Origin: Emcibacter sp. SYSU 3D8
GTDB lineage: Bacteria > Pseudomonadota > Alphaproteobacteria > SMXS01
DNA length: 64,000 bases
Assembly (NCBI RefSeq): GCF_039655875.1
Contig: NZ_JBBYXK010000003.1
Location: forward strand, 248,001-312,000
Reading direction: 5' to 3'
Shown: one piece after another, positions 43,928 through 53,630 of the stretch
Numbering within the stretch: position 1 is the first letter of the stretch
Layout of the letters: each line of letters opens with the position of its first letter
The notes under the pieces: model-generated
Seen by the model: the letters and a program-made list of their open reading frames with translations, nothing else
Database searches by the model: none
What the model was told of the DNA's origin: nothing
Translations under genes and position numbers: made by a program

Positions 43928-45492
43928 CTGCGGCCGCGCCCGCCGCGGCTCACGGCCAGCCGTTCAGGCTCGGCTTCCGCAACACCATGGTGGTGATCTT
44001 CATCATGATCGGCGCCACCATGCAGTCGATCGACACCACGATCTGCAACGTGGCGCTGCCCTACATGCAGGGATCGCTCGCCGCGACCCTGGACCAGATT
44101 GCCTGGGTGCTGACCAGCTATATCGTCGCCTCGGCAGTGGGCACACCGCTCGTCGGCTGGCTGGCGGCCCGCATAGGGCAGAAGAAGGTCCTACTGGCTT
44201 CGCTTGCCGGTTTCACCTTTACGTCGGTGCTGTGCGGTTTGGCCGCGACGCTTGAGCAGATGGTGCTGTTCCGCGCGCTGCAGGGGCTGTCCAGTGCCGC
44301 GCTGCTGCCGCTTGCCCAGGCGGTGATGATGCGCATCTATCCCCGCGAATACTTCGCCAAGGCGATGGCGATCATCGGTGTCGGCATGATGCTGGGGCCG
44401 ATCCTGGGCCCGACCCTTGGCGGCTACATCACCGAGGTCTCCAACTGGCGCTGGGTGTTTCTGGTCAATGTTCCGTTCGGCCTGATCTCGATCGCCGGTG
44501 TCTGGGTGTTTCTCGACGAATACCAGTCAAGCACGGACACCTATTTCGACACGTTCGGTTTCGCCATGCTGATCATCGGCATCGCCTCGTTCCAGCTGAT
44601 GCTGGACCGGGGTGAAACGGTCCACTGGTTCGAGTCGACGGAGATCAAGATCTACGCCGGCATGGCGGCGCTGGCGTTCTACATGTTCACGGTACAGATG
44701 GTCACGGCGGCCAAACCTTTTGTCAGCCGCGCGCTGTTCCTCGACCGCAATTTCGTCACCGGCTCGGTGCTGTTCGTGGTCGTCAGCTCCAACATGTTCA
44801 TCACCGTCGCGCTGCAGCCGCCCATGCTGCAGAACGTCATGGGCTATCCCGCCCTGACCATCGGTTACGTTCTGGCGCCGCGCGGGGTCGGCACGATGAT
44901 CGGCATGATCCTGTCCGCCCGCCTGATGAACCGGATCGACGTCAGGTGGATCGTCATCGCCGGCCTTGCCCTGACGGCGCTGGGCCTGTGGGACCTGTCG
45001 CATCTGTCCACCGACATCAGCCAATGGGACATCATCCGCTCGGCCATCGTCCAGGGACTGGGTCTGGGACTGGTGTTCGTCCAGTTGAACACCATCGCCT
45101 TCGCCAGCCTGCCACGTCACCTGCATGTGGAGGCGGCGACCATGTTCAACCTGACCCGCGCCATGGGCACCTCGGCGGGCCTGTCGATCGGCGTGGCGCT
45201 GTTGTCTCAATATACCCAGCTCAATCATGCGGAACTTGTCCAGTTCGTCTCGCCATATTTTGAAAGCTGGCGCCTCGGCGGTATGCCCGAAACGTTTTCG
45301 GCACTGACCGATACCAAGTCTCTGGTGATCCTCAACCAGGAGGTGACGCGCCAGGCGATGATGATCAGCTTCCTCAACAGCTATCACTGGCTCATGCTGT
45401 CCTCGCTGGGGGCAATCGTCCTGATGCTGTTCGTCCGTATCCCGCGCGCCATGCCGCCGGGCGGCGCGGCAGGCGGCCACACCGAGTTCTGA
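43924..45492 (+). CDS. DHA2 (EmrB/QacA) family MFS drug exporter
   Basis: 522 residues from the GTG at 43924, overlapping the HlyD stop (GTGA), with GGAGG nine bases upstream. Fourteen membrane segments. The MFS motif region GWLAARIGQKKVLL lies after helix 2, and the DHA2 start MQSIDTTICNVALPYMQGSL is typical. With the HlyD-family partner it should form a proton-driven tripartite pump for drugs or other hydrophobic compounds. Confidence 0.95.
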   Translation: MTAAAPAAAHGQPFRLGFRNTMVVIFIMIGATMQSIDTTICNVALPYMQGSLAATLDQIAWVLTSYIVASAVGTPLVGWLAARIGQKKVLLASLAGFTFTSVLCGLAATLEQMVLFRALQGLSSAALLPLAQAVMMRIYPREYFAKAMAIIGVGMMLGPILGPTLGGYITEVSNWRWVFLVNVPFGLISIAGVWVFLDEYQSSTDTYFDTFGFAMLIIGIASFQLMLDRGETVHWFESTEIKIYAGMAALAFYMFTVQMVTAAKPFVSRALFLDRNFVTGSVLFVVVSSNMFITVALQPPMLQNVMGYPALTIGYVLAPRGVGTMIGMILSARLMNRIDVRWIVIAGLALTALGLWDLSHLSTDISQWDIIRSAIVQGLGLGLVFVQLNTIAFASLPRHLHVEAATMFNLTRAMGTSAGLSIGVALLSQYTQLNHAELVQFVSPYFESWRLGGMPETFSALTDTKSLVILNQEVTRQAMMISFLNSYHWLMLSSLGAIVLMLFVRIPRAMPPGGAAGGHTEF

Positions 45493-45674
45493 GACCGAAA
45501 ACCGGACCGGCGGCGGTGCCGAACACGCGGGTGAAAATGGCGAAAACCCAAGGAAATAGTTGGAGTTTCGGAGGCGCGGACCACCCCCGCGCGGCATTCT
45601 GGGATTTACTTTTCGGCCATGCCCCATAGACTGCCCGACTCGAACGACCCCAACAGCGCATGAGAGATCTACAC

Positions 45675-46424
45675 ATGGCGACAGCCACCACCAAGGAATC
45701 CGAACGCAACCTCCCGCTGTTCTACAAGAAGCCGGAGGTGCTTCGTGCCGACAAGCACAAGAACATCAGTCTCGTTCCCGAGGCGAAGTACGATTTCGCC
45801 CGTTCGGCGAACTCGCTGCCGATCAACGCGGCGGAAATGCCCCGGGCCGTGCGCCACTATCCGATCGTGTTCACCGACACCGCCAACCCGTTCCCGGTAG
45901 CCGTTCTGGGCCTTCGCCAGGGCTCGAACCTGTTCATCGAGAATGACGGCAGCTGGGCCAAGGGCATCTATGCGCCGGCCTATGTCCGCCGCTATCCGTT
46001 CGTGTTCATGCGCAATGCCAATTCGAAGACGCTGACCCTGTGCATCGAACGCAACTCTGCGCGGATCATGGAAAACCGCGACAATCCCTTCTTCCTGGAC
46101 GGCAAGCGCACCGAGGTGACCCAGAACGCGCTCAAGTTCTGTCAGGCATATGAGGCCGAGTTCCAGAAGACGAACGAGGTGGCTAAGCTGCTCGGCAAGT
46201 ACGAGTTGTTCACCAGCAACCGCGGCACCTTTACCCTCGAGAGTGGCGAGAAGGTCTCGCTGACCGGGTTCAAGCTGGTCGACGAGAAGAAGCTCAACGC
46301 CCTTCCCGCCGATGCCTTCGAGGCGCTGCGCGCTGCCGGTGCGCTGCCGGTAATCTACTGCCACCTGCTCTCGATGCACAGCTGGCACAATCTGGTCTCG
46401 CGCGAGGATTCCAAGCGCGTCTGA
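45675..46424 (+). CDS. SapC-family protein
   Basis: About 249 residues from the ATG at 45675; an ATG five codons earlier (45660) is possible. SapC features: LVPEAKYDFARSANSLPINAAEM, HYPIVFTDTANPFPVAVLGLR, NDGSWAKGIYAPAYVRRYPF. The family is widespread in alphaproteobacteria and is named after an S-layer-associated gene, but its biochemical role is unproven. No signal peptide is evident. It stands alone, followed by a strong terminator. Confidence 0.92.
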   Translation: MATATTKESERNLPLFYKKPEVLRADKHKNISLVPEAKYDFARSANSLPINAAEMPRAVRHYPIVFTDTANPFPVAVLGLRQGSNLFIENDGSWAKGIYAPAYVRRYPFVFMRNANSKTLTLCIERNSARIMENRDNPFFLDGKRTEVTQNALKFCQAYEAEFQKTNEVAKLLGKYELFTSNRGTFTLESGEKVSLTGFKLVDEKKLNALPADAFEALRAAGALPVIYCHLLSMHSWHNLVSREDSKRV

Positions 46425-46449
46425 TCCATCCATCGATGGCCAAATGATC

Positions 46450-46485
46450 GGGGCCGCGTCGGTTGACGCGGCCCCGTTCTGTTTT
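46450..46485. terminator. Strong rho-independent terminator, probably bidirectional
   Basis: An 11-bp perfect stem, GGGGCCGCGTC (46450-46460) and GACGCGGCCCC (46465-46475), with a GGTT loop, is followed by GTTCTGTTTT. It lies 26 nt after the SapC stop and 11 nt beyond the stop of the convergent SDR. Confidence 0.88.
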
Positions 46486-46495
46486 GCAGGGGCGG

Positions 46496-47281
46496 CTAGC
46501 GCACCTGACCGCCATCGACGACGATGGTGGCCCCGGTCACGAAACTGGCCCGGTCCGATGCAAGCCAGAGCGCGGCGTCGGCAATCTCCTCGACCTTGCC
46601 GAACCGCTGCAACGCCACTTCCCGATCAATCCAGCGTTGCCATGCGTCGGGACGGCTGGAGGTGATCTTTTCCCAGCCGCCGCCAGGAAACAGAATGTTG
46701 CCGGGCGCGATGGCGTTGATGCGGATGCCGTCCTTGCCCACCAGCTTGGCCATTGCGCAGGCGGCGTGGTTGATCGCCGCCTTGGTGGCTGCGTAGGGGA
46801 TCGCGGTGCCCATGGCGTCAACACCGGCAATGGACGAGATCATGATGATGTTGGCCCCGTCGCGGTCGGCGGGCTGACGCTTCAGCATGCGCTTCACCGC
46901 GTCGCGCGCCAGGAACATGGAGCCCGACAGGTTCTGGGCGATGTCCGCTGCCCAGTCGTCGTCGCTGACGTCGATACCCAGCGGCGCCCGGCCGATGCCC
47001 ACATTGGCGACGGCGCAATGTATGGAGCCCAGCTTGGCCTCGGTCCGGTCGAGCGCGCGCGCGATATCGGCGGATTTCGTCATGTCGCCGGAAACGGCCA
47101 CGACCGCGTCCCGGCCACCGATGGCCGACAGTGCCGCGCGTGCCTCTTCGAGCGACTCTTCCGTGCGGCCGGTGATCGCCACCTTGCATCCCTCGCGCGC
47201 AAAAGCCTCGGCCATGGCCCGGCCAATACCGCGCGACGCACCGGCGATGAATATCACCTTGTCCTTCAGCCCCAGTTCCAT
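46496..47281 (-). CDS. Short-chain dehydrogenase/reductase
   Basis: 261 residues. GASRGIGRA binds the cofactor, SSIAG supplies the catalytic Ser and YAATK the Tyr/Lys pair. The usual NNAG is altered to ANVG, a tolerated change. It ends IVVDGGQVR. It is a cytoplasmic oxidoreductase with unknown substrate, standing alone between SapC and an acetyltransferase. Confidence 0.92.
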   Translation of the reverse strand: MELGLKDKVIFIAGASRGIGRAMAEAFAREGCKVAITGRTEESLEEARAALSAIGGRDAVVAVSGDMTKSADIARALDRTEAKLGSIHCAVANVGIGRAPLGIDVSDDDWAADIAQNLSGSMFLARDAVKRMLKRQPADRDGANIIMISSIAGVDAMGTAIPYAATKAAINHAACAMAKLVGKDGIRINAIAPGNILFPGGGWEKITSSRPDAWQRWIDREVALQRFGKVEEIADAALWLASDRASFVTGATIVVDGGQVR

Positions 47282-47383
47282 TCGGTCCTCCGTCTCTGTT
47301 GGCAGGCACTATGGCCCGCGCGCGCGCCCGACTCCAACAGAAGATGATGGTACTGCAGGCTCGGAATCATCTAGGCTCGGGGC

Positions 47384-47878
47384 ATGCCAGACATGCTTGC
47401 CAGGCTCTATGATCTTCCGGACCTCGACGAGGCGCTTGCCAGGATGGCGGCGATCGATATCGACGTGCGTCCCGCGCTGGTGCTCGAGCGCCCTTCCGTG
47501 CTGTCCTGGGTGACGGCGCGTTTTCCCGGCTGGGCGGCCGAGGTCGATGTCGCTTTCGCCCGTCTGCCGGCCGCGTGCCACATCGCGGTGCAGAACAGAC
47601 AGCTTCTCGGCTTCGCCTGCTACGATGCGGCCTGCCGGAATTACTTCGGTCCGATGGGCGTCGCGGAGGCCGCGAGGACACAGGGGGTGGGCCGCGCGTT
47701 GCTGCTGTCGGTGCTGCATGCGCAGCGGGCGCAAGGGTATGCCTATTCGATCATCGGTGGGGTCGGTCCGGCTGATTTTTATGCAAAGGCGGTCGGCGCG
47801 GTGGTGATCGAGGGTTCGGAGCGGGGCGTGCTGGAACCGCTTGCCGCCGGCCGGACCCTAACGAATACAGGTGCTTAG
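47384..47878 (+). CDS. GNAT-family N-acetyltransferase
   Basis: 164 residues. The acetyl-CoA-binding region is VAEAARTQGVGRALLLSVLHAQRAQGYAYSII, with the Gln-x-x-Gly-x-Gly/Ala loop of GNAT motif A, followed by the strand and helix of motif B (GPADFYAKAVGAVVIEGSE). The substrate is unknown. It is divergent from the SDR. Confidence 0.85.
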   Translation: MPDMLARLYDLPDLDEALARMAAIDIDVRPALVLERPSVLSWVTARFPGWAAEVDVAFARLPAACHIAVQNRQLLGFACYDAACRNYFGPMGVAEAARTQGVGRALLLSVLHAQRAQGYAYSIIGGVGPADFYAKAVGAVVIEGSERGVLEPLAAGRTLTNTGA

Positions 47879-48035
47879 GGGCCGCCTTCCGGTCCTTCCG
47901 GCGCCGCAACGGCTTCGTGGCGGGCAATGCTTGCTGCGGCGCAGAATCTTTGCTGATTCCTGTTGCCTGCACTAGAGTTGTCTCCGCATGAAGGTGGCCT
48001 TTCAGGATTCAGGGGGAAGGGCGCAGGAGGCTTGC

Positions 48036-49943
<1,908 letters not shown>

Positions 49944-49947
49944 TTTC

Positions 49948-50967
49948 ATGGAGATGACCAGGATTCTCACGCGGCTGATTTCCGTGGCGGCGTTCGCGGC
50001 GATACTGGCGGGCTGCGCCACCGAGCAGGTCCGGATCGAGGCGCCGCGCGACAAGGTCGTGGCGCGCTCCGATGATTTCATGCTGGTCCGCGCAGGCGGC
50101 GGGGACACATTGCGCACCCTGGCGAAGACCTATCTGAACGACGAGGACAAGTCCGGCGCCATTGCCGAGGTGAACGAGACCCAGTCACTCACACCCGGGC
50201 AGATCGTCATCATCCCGCTGCGCGCCGGCAAGGCATGGACGGTCGATGCCGACGGCTACCAGGTCGTCCCGATCCTCTGTTACCACCAGTTCGGCGCGGG
50301 CAAACGCGCGCGCAACAAGATGGAGGTTTCGGAGAACGCCTTCGAGCAGCAGATGGCCTATCTGAAGGACAACGGCTATTCGGTGATCAACCTGGCCGAC
50401 TTGCACGCCTTTCTGAACGGCGACAAGGCGCTGGCGGAAAAGTCGGTGGTCATCACCATCGACGACGGCTATCGCTCGACCTACGACGTCGCGTTTCCGA
50501 TCCTGAAGAAGTATGGCTTTCCGGCAACGGTATATGTCTATTCCGATTTCATCGGCGCCGGCATGTCGCTGACCTGGGCGCAGATGAACGAGATGGAAGC
50601 CAGCGGCCTGATCGACATCGAATCCCACTCCAAGACCCATACCAGCATGGCGCTGCTGCCGAACGAAGCGAATGGCGCCGCCTACGGGGACCGGGTCGCG
50701 CAGGAAATCGTCGTCCCCGACGGCGTGCTGTCCGCCAAGCTCGGCAAGCCGATCACGCATTTCGCCTATCCCTATGGCGACACGAGCCCGACCGCTTTGT
50801 CGATCCTGAAGGAGCGCGGATATGCCACCGCCACGACGGTGCAGCGCGGCGGCAACCCCTCCTTTGCGGATCCGCTGATCCTGCGCCGGGACATGGTCTA
50901 TTCCGACGACAAATTGTCGGACTTCAAGAAATATGTCGCCGTGCGCGTCGACATGAAGTTGCGGTGA
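49948..50967 (+). CDS. Polysaccharide deacetylase lipoprotein with LysM-like domain
   Basis: 339 residues from ATG 49948, 4 nt after the kinase stop. A lipobox (ILAGC, Cys23) predicts a lipoprotein. A LysM-like segment follows (RAGGGDTLRTLAKTYLND...LTPGQIVIIPL), then a NodB deacetylase domain with the TIDDGY metal motif, the His pair in ESHSKTHTSM and the FAYPYGD motif. It probably deacetylates peptidoglycan or another N-acetylated glycan in the envelope. Tight coupling to the kinase suggests a shared function, for example local wall remodelling. Confidence 0.9.
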   Translation: MEMTRILTRLISVAAFAAILAGCATEQVRIEAPRDKVVARSDDFMLVRAGGGDTLRTLAKTYLNDEDKSGAIAEVNETQSLTPGQIVIIPLRAGKAWTVDADGYQVVPILCYHQFGAGKRARNKMEVSENAFEQQMAYLKDNGYSVINLADLHAFLNGDKALAEKSVVITIDDGYRSTYDVAFPILKKYGFPATVYVYSDFIGAGMSLTWAQMNEMEASGLIDIESHSKTHTSMALLPNEANGAAYGDRVAQEIVVPDGVLSAKLGKPITHFAYPYGDTSPTALSILKERGYATATTVQRGGNPSFADPLILRRDMVYSDDKLSDFKKYVAVRVDMKLR

Positions 50968-50974
50968 CCGGCCG

Positions 50975-51928
50975 ATGAAATCGAGTTTCCTGCCGGCCGT
51001 GTTCAGTGGCCTCCTGCTCGCCGCCTGCGGCACCACCAACAGTAATTGGGAAACCGTGTCGGTGCAGCCGGGCAACGACACGGCGCTTGCCGGATTCATC
51101 ACCGGCAAGAAGCAGCTTGCCAGGGACCTGGAACTCCGCGGCAAGCTGGTCGAGGCGCGGCGGGAATGGCGCTATGTGGCCGCCGCCGACCCCAAGGACG
51201 AGGAAGCGCGCCGCCGTGTCGCCGACCTGTCCGAGATCATCGATGCCCGCCGGGCCGAATATCTCAGGGAGGGCGACGCCGCATTGTCCAGGGGGCAGAC
51301 CCGGCAAGCCCAGGCCGCCTTCCTCAAGATGCTGTCGCTCGATCCCGGCGACGAGGAAGCGGTCACCCGGTTGCGCAAGATCGACCGCGCTTTCGCGCTT
51401 GCCAACCAGGGGAAGAAGGACAAGGAGGCCATGACCGAGTACCGCGCCACCGTGGTACGCGAGCAGGACACCAGCGAGGAATTCGAGGCTCAGGTCAATG
51501 TGCCGCTAAAGCGGGGTGACTACCGCAAGGTCATCGATATCTCGGACCAGTTTCTCAAGCGCAACCCCAACAACAAGTCGGCAGCCAGCTACCGCAAATC
51601 CGCCTACGTCAAGTTGATCGACGAAAGCCGCGCCAAGGGCCGCTACAGGGACGCGCTGACCTATCTGGACCGGGTTTCCGATATGTCCGAGGATAGCGAA
51701 AAGCCGGCGATCGAGGCGAAGGTCAATGTTGTGCGGCTGGAGCTGGCCGGTCAGCTCTACAGCCAGGGCATCTCGGTGATGAACTCGAACCTGCCCAAGG
51801 CCGTCGAGCAATTGGCCGAAGCGGTCGACCTCGACCCCGGCAACTGGCGGTACAAGCAGAGCCTCAATCAGGCGCGCAAGATGCAGCAGAACCTGGAACG
51901 CATCGGCCCTCCCAAGCCCCGCAGCTGA
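50975..51928 (+). CDS. TPR-repeat lipoprotein
   Basis: 317 residues. A lipobox (LLAAC, Cys18) follows a short signal peptide. The rest is helical, with several TPR-like pairs, for example AEYLREGDAALSRGQTRQAQAAFLKMLSLDPGD and AVEQLAEAVDLDPGN. It is probably a periplasmic scaffold. It starts 7 nt after the deacetylase stop and is the third gene of the kinase operon. I find no enzyme motif. Confidence 0.85.
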   Translation: MKSSFLPAVFSGLLLAACGTTNSNWETVSVQPGNDTALAGFITGKKQLARDLELRGKLVEARREWRYVAAADPKDEEARRRVADLSEIIDARRAEYLREGDAALSRGQTRQAQAAFLKMLSLDPGDEEAVTRLRKIDRAFALANQGKKDKEAMTEYRATVVREQDTSEEFEAQVNVPLKRGDYRKVIDISDQFLKRNPNNKSAASYRKSAYVKLIDESRAKGRYRDALTYLDRVSDMSEDSEKPAIEAKVNVVRLELAGQLYSQGISVMNSNLPKAVEQLAEAVDLDPGNWRYKQSLNQARKMQQNLERIGPPKPRS

Positions 51929-52018
51929 CAAACCCTTTTGGGTGCCGCGTGGCGCAGCAGCGGGGCTGCCGCGCGTTGGGGAATCGTGGGGTTTGCCGTA
52001 TCGGGACCTGGTGAGACA

Positions 52019-52044
52019 GCCGGCGCCGCCATTGCGGCGCCGGC
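52019..52044 (-). terminator. Hairpin terminator of the LysM-TPR gene
   Basis: A perfect 11-bp stem (GCCGGCGCCGC / GCGGCGCCGGC) with a 4-nt loop lies 8 nt after the minus-strand stop. The T-rich tail is weak (TGTCTC). Confidence 0.5.
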
Positions 52045-52051
52045 TGCGGCC

Positions 52052-53185
52052 CTATTTCAGCTTGGACAGCTTGTCCTTCAGCTCGACCGCCTGGGCGCGC
52101 TGCAGCTTGGCGTTTTCGTGGGTCGGGTCGATCACGAGCACCTTGTCCCAGGCCTTGATCGCCGCATCCAGCTCCTGCTTGCGGAAGGCCGAAAGGCCGT
52201 TGCGGTAGTAGCGGTCGGCGGCGGCAGACTTGGCCGAGGCCAGCAGCTTCTGGGTGCCGGCGCCGCTCGGGTTGAGCGTGGAGGCGAGCTGGGCCGCCTC
52301 GAGCGCCTTGTCGGGCTTGTCGCCCATGTTCAGGTACAGCTCGCCCGCCTTCTGGGCACGGCTCCCGGCGACCGACGCGTTCGATCCCTGCAACGACTTG
52401 GCGCTGGCCAGATAGGTGTCGGCGACGAATGTCGAATCCGCGGACGACAGGCCTGCGCCGATCTTGTTGGCCTCGATCGCCTTGACCGCGCCTTCGGTGT
52501 CGCCCGAGGCTGCCATCGCGCGGATCTTGTCCATCGTGCCCTTGGGCACCGCCTTTGCGGGCGGGGCCTTGCCATCGGCGGCGGGTTCAGCGGCACTGCC
52601 ATCCTCGGCGAGGGCTGCATCCGGCTCCGCAGGCTTGGCGACGATACCCTTGTCGCGGGCGTCCTTCGCGGCGAGAGTTTGCTCGGTCTGGGGAATTTTG
52701 ATCGTCCGGCCCACCGACACCTGGCTGGGATTGGCGATGTCGTTGTAGCGCGCCAGCGCATAGAACTTCAGCGCGTCGCCCAGGAACGTCTGGGCAAGGG
52801 TAGACATGGTTTCGCCCGTACCCACCACAATCGTGAAGTTTTCCGGCGGAAAATATTCCTCGATCGGGGACTCGATCTGGGACAGCAGCGCCTGGGCGCG
52901 CGCGTTATTCTCGGGCACATCCACAAGGTATTGCAGGAGTTCGGCCTTGGCCTGACCGGCTTCGCCGGTTTCCAGATCCTTGAGGGCCTTCCTGAAACGT
53001 TCCCTGGGCGTCAGATCGGGCGTCGCCGTGAAGACGGGCTCGGCAACGACGGGCGCTTCCTCGACGGGAGCGGCGACAGGGGGCGGCGGCGGCGGTGGCG
53101 GTGGCGGTGCGGCCTGTTGGGATGCGCAGGCGCTCAACAACGCTGCGGCAAAAGCGGCACCCATAGCTTTATAAATGATGGACAC
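52052..53185 (-). CDS. Lipoprotein with LysM domain and TPR repeats
   Basis: I use the GTG at 53185, seven bases after AAGGGGGG, giving 377 residues; longer starts break the signal peptide. The lipobox is LLSAC (Cys20), then a poly-proline run of ten residues that could span the periplasm. A central LysM domain (IVVGTGETMSTLAQTFLGDALKFYALARYND...VGRTIKIP) should bind peptidoglycan. C-terminal TPRs follow (DRYYRNGLSAFRKQELDAAIKAWDKVLVIDPTHE). It is convergent with the TPR lipoprotein gene and probably belongs to the same envelope assembly. Confidence 0.87.
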   Translation of the reverse strand: MSIIYKAMGAAFAAALLSACASQQAAPPPPPPPPPPVAAPVEEAPVVAEPVFTATPDLTPRERFRKALKDLETGEAGQAKAELLQYLVDVPENNARAQALLSQIESPIEEYFPPENFTIVVGTGETMSTLAQTFLGDALKFYALARYNDIANPSQVSVGRTIKIPQTEQTLAAKDARDKGIVAKPAEPDAALAEDGSAAEPAADGKAPPAKAVPKGTMDKIRAMAASGDTEGAVKAIEANKIGAGLSSADSTFVADTYLASAKSLQGSNASVAGSRAQKAGELYLNMGDKPDKALEAAQLASTLNPSGAGTQKLLASAKSAAADRYYRNGLSAFRKQELDAAIKAWDKVLVIDPTHENAKLQRAQAVELKDKLSKLK

Positions 53186-53630
53186 GGACACACCCCCCTT
53201 GGTGATTCGAGCTAGCTCCATGTCAGCCGACCGGTACAGCCCCCCTGCCAGCGGATTGGCATCTGTGTACGCCATACCGCTTGCACCGTTCACGCCCGTG
53301 CTGAACACCTGCATGATCAGCTATCCTGCGGCAATCGTAAATGGCCTTTAACCAATGGGGATATTCTGCATGACATGCGTAATCGTTCTGCGAAGAAATC
53401 GGTATTACGGATCAGACAGATGCGGTTGCGCCGGCCAGTGATCGATCGGCGAGCGGCCGATGAGGTGGCGCGGGGCGCGAAATCCCGTTGCGATTCCGAA
53501 TCGACGCTGGGTGGCCCGGCGGTTGCGTGCCGCATAGGGGCGAGGGGACGCTACACACGACGCAGATTATCGCATATAGTGCTTGGGCTTATCGGGGAAA
53601 CTGAAGCTGTAGTCTGACCCAGGAGGGGCA
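53186..53630. other. 445-bp divergent intergenic region
   Basis: It separates the LysM-TPR gene (minus) from the TolB/TPR gene (plus) and should carry both promoters. The stretch around 53330-53410 and the last ~70 bp are less GC-rich than their surroundings. An 80-codon plus-strand frame (53375-53617) encodes an Arg-rich product with no recognised domain; I do not call it a gene. No RNA motif or repeat is evident. Confidence 0.5.

Noticed and set aside
45675-46424. SapC as antimicrobial-peptide transport permease of the Sap system
   Set aside because: It has no membrane segments and matches the alphaproteobacterial SapC family, which only shares the name.
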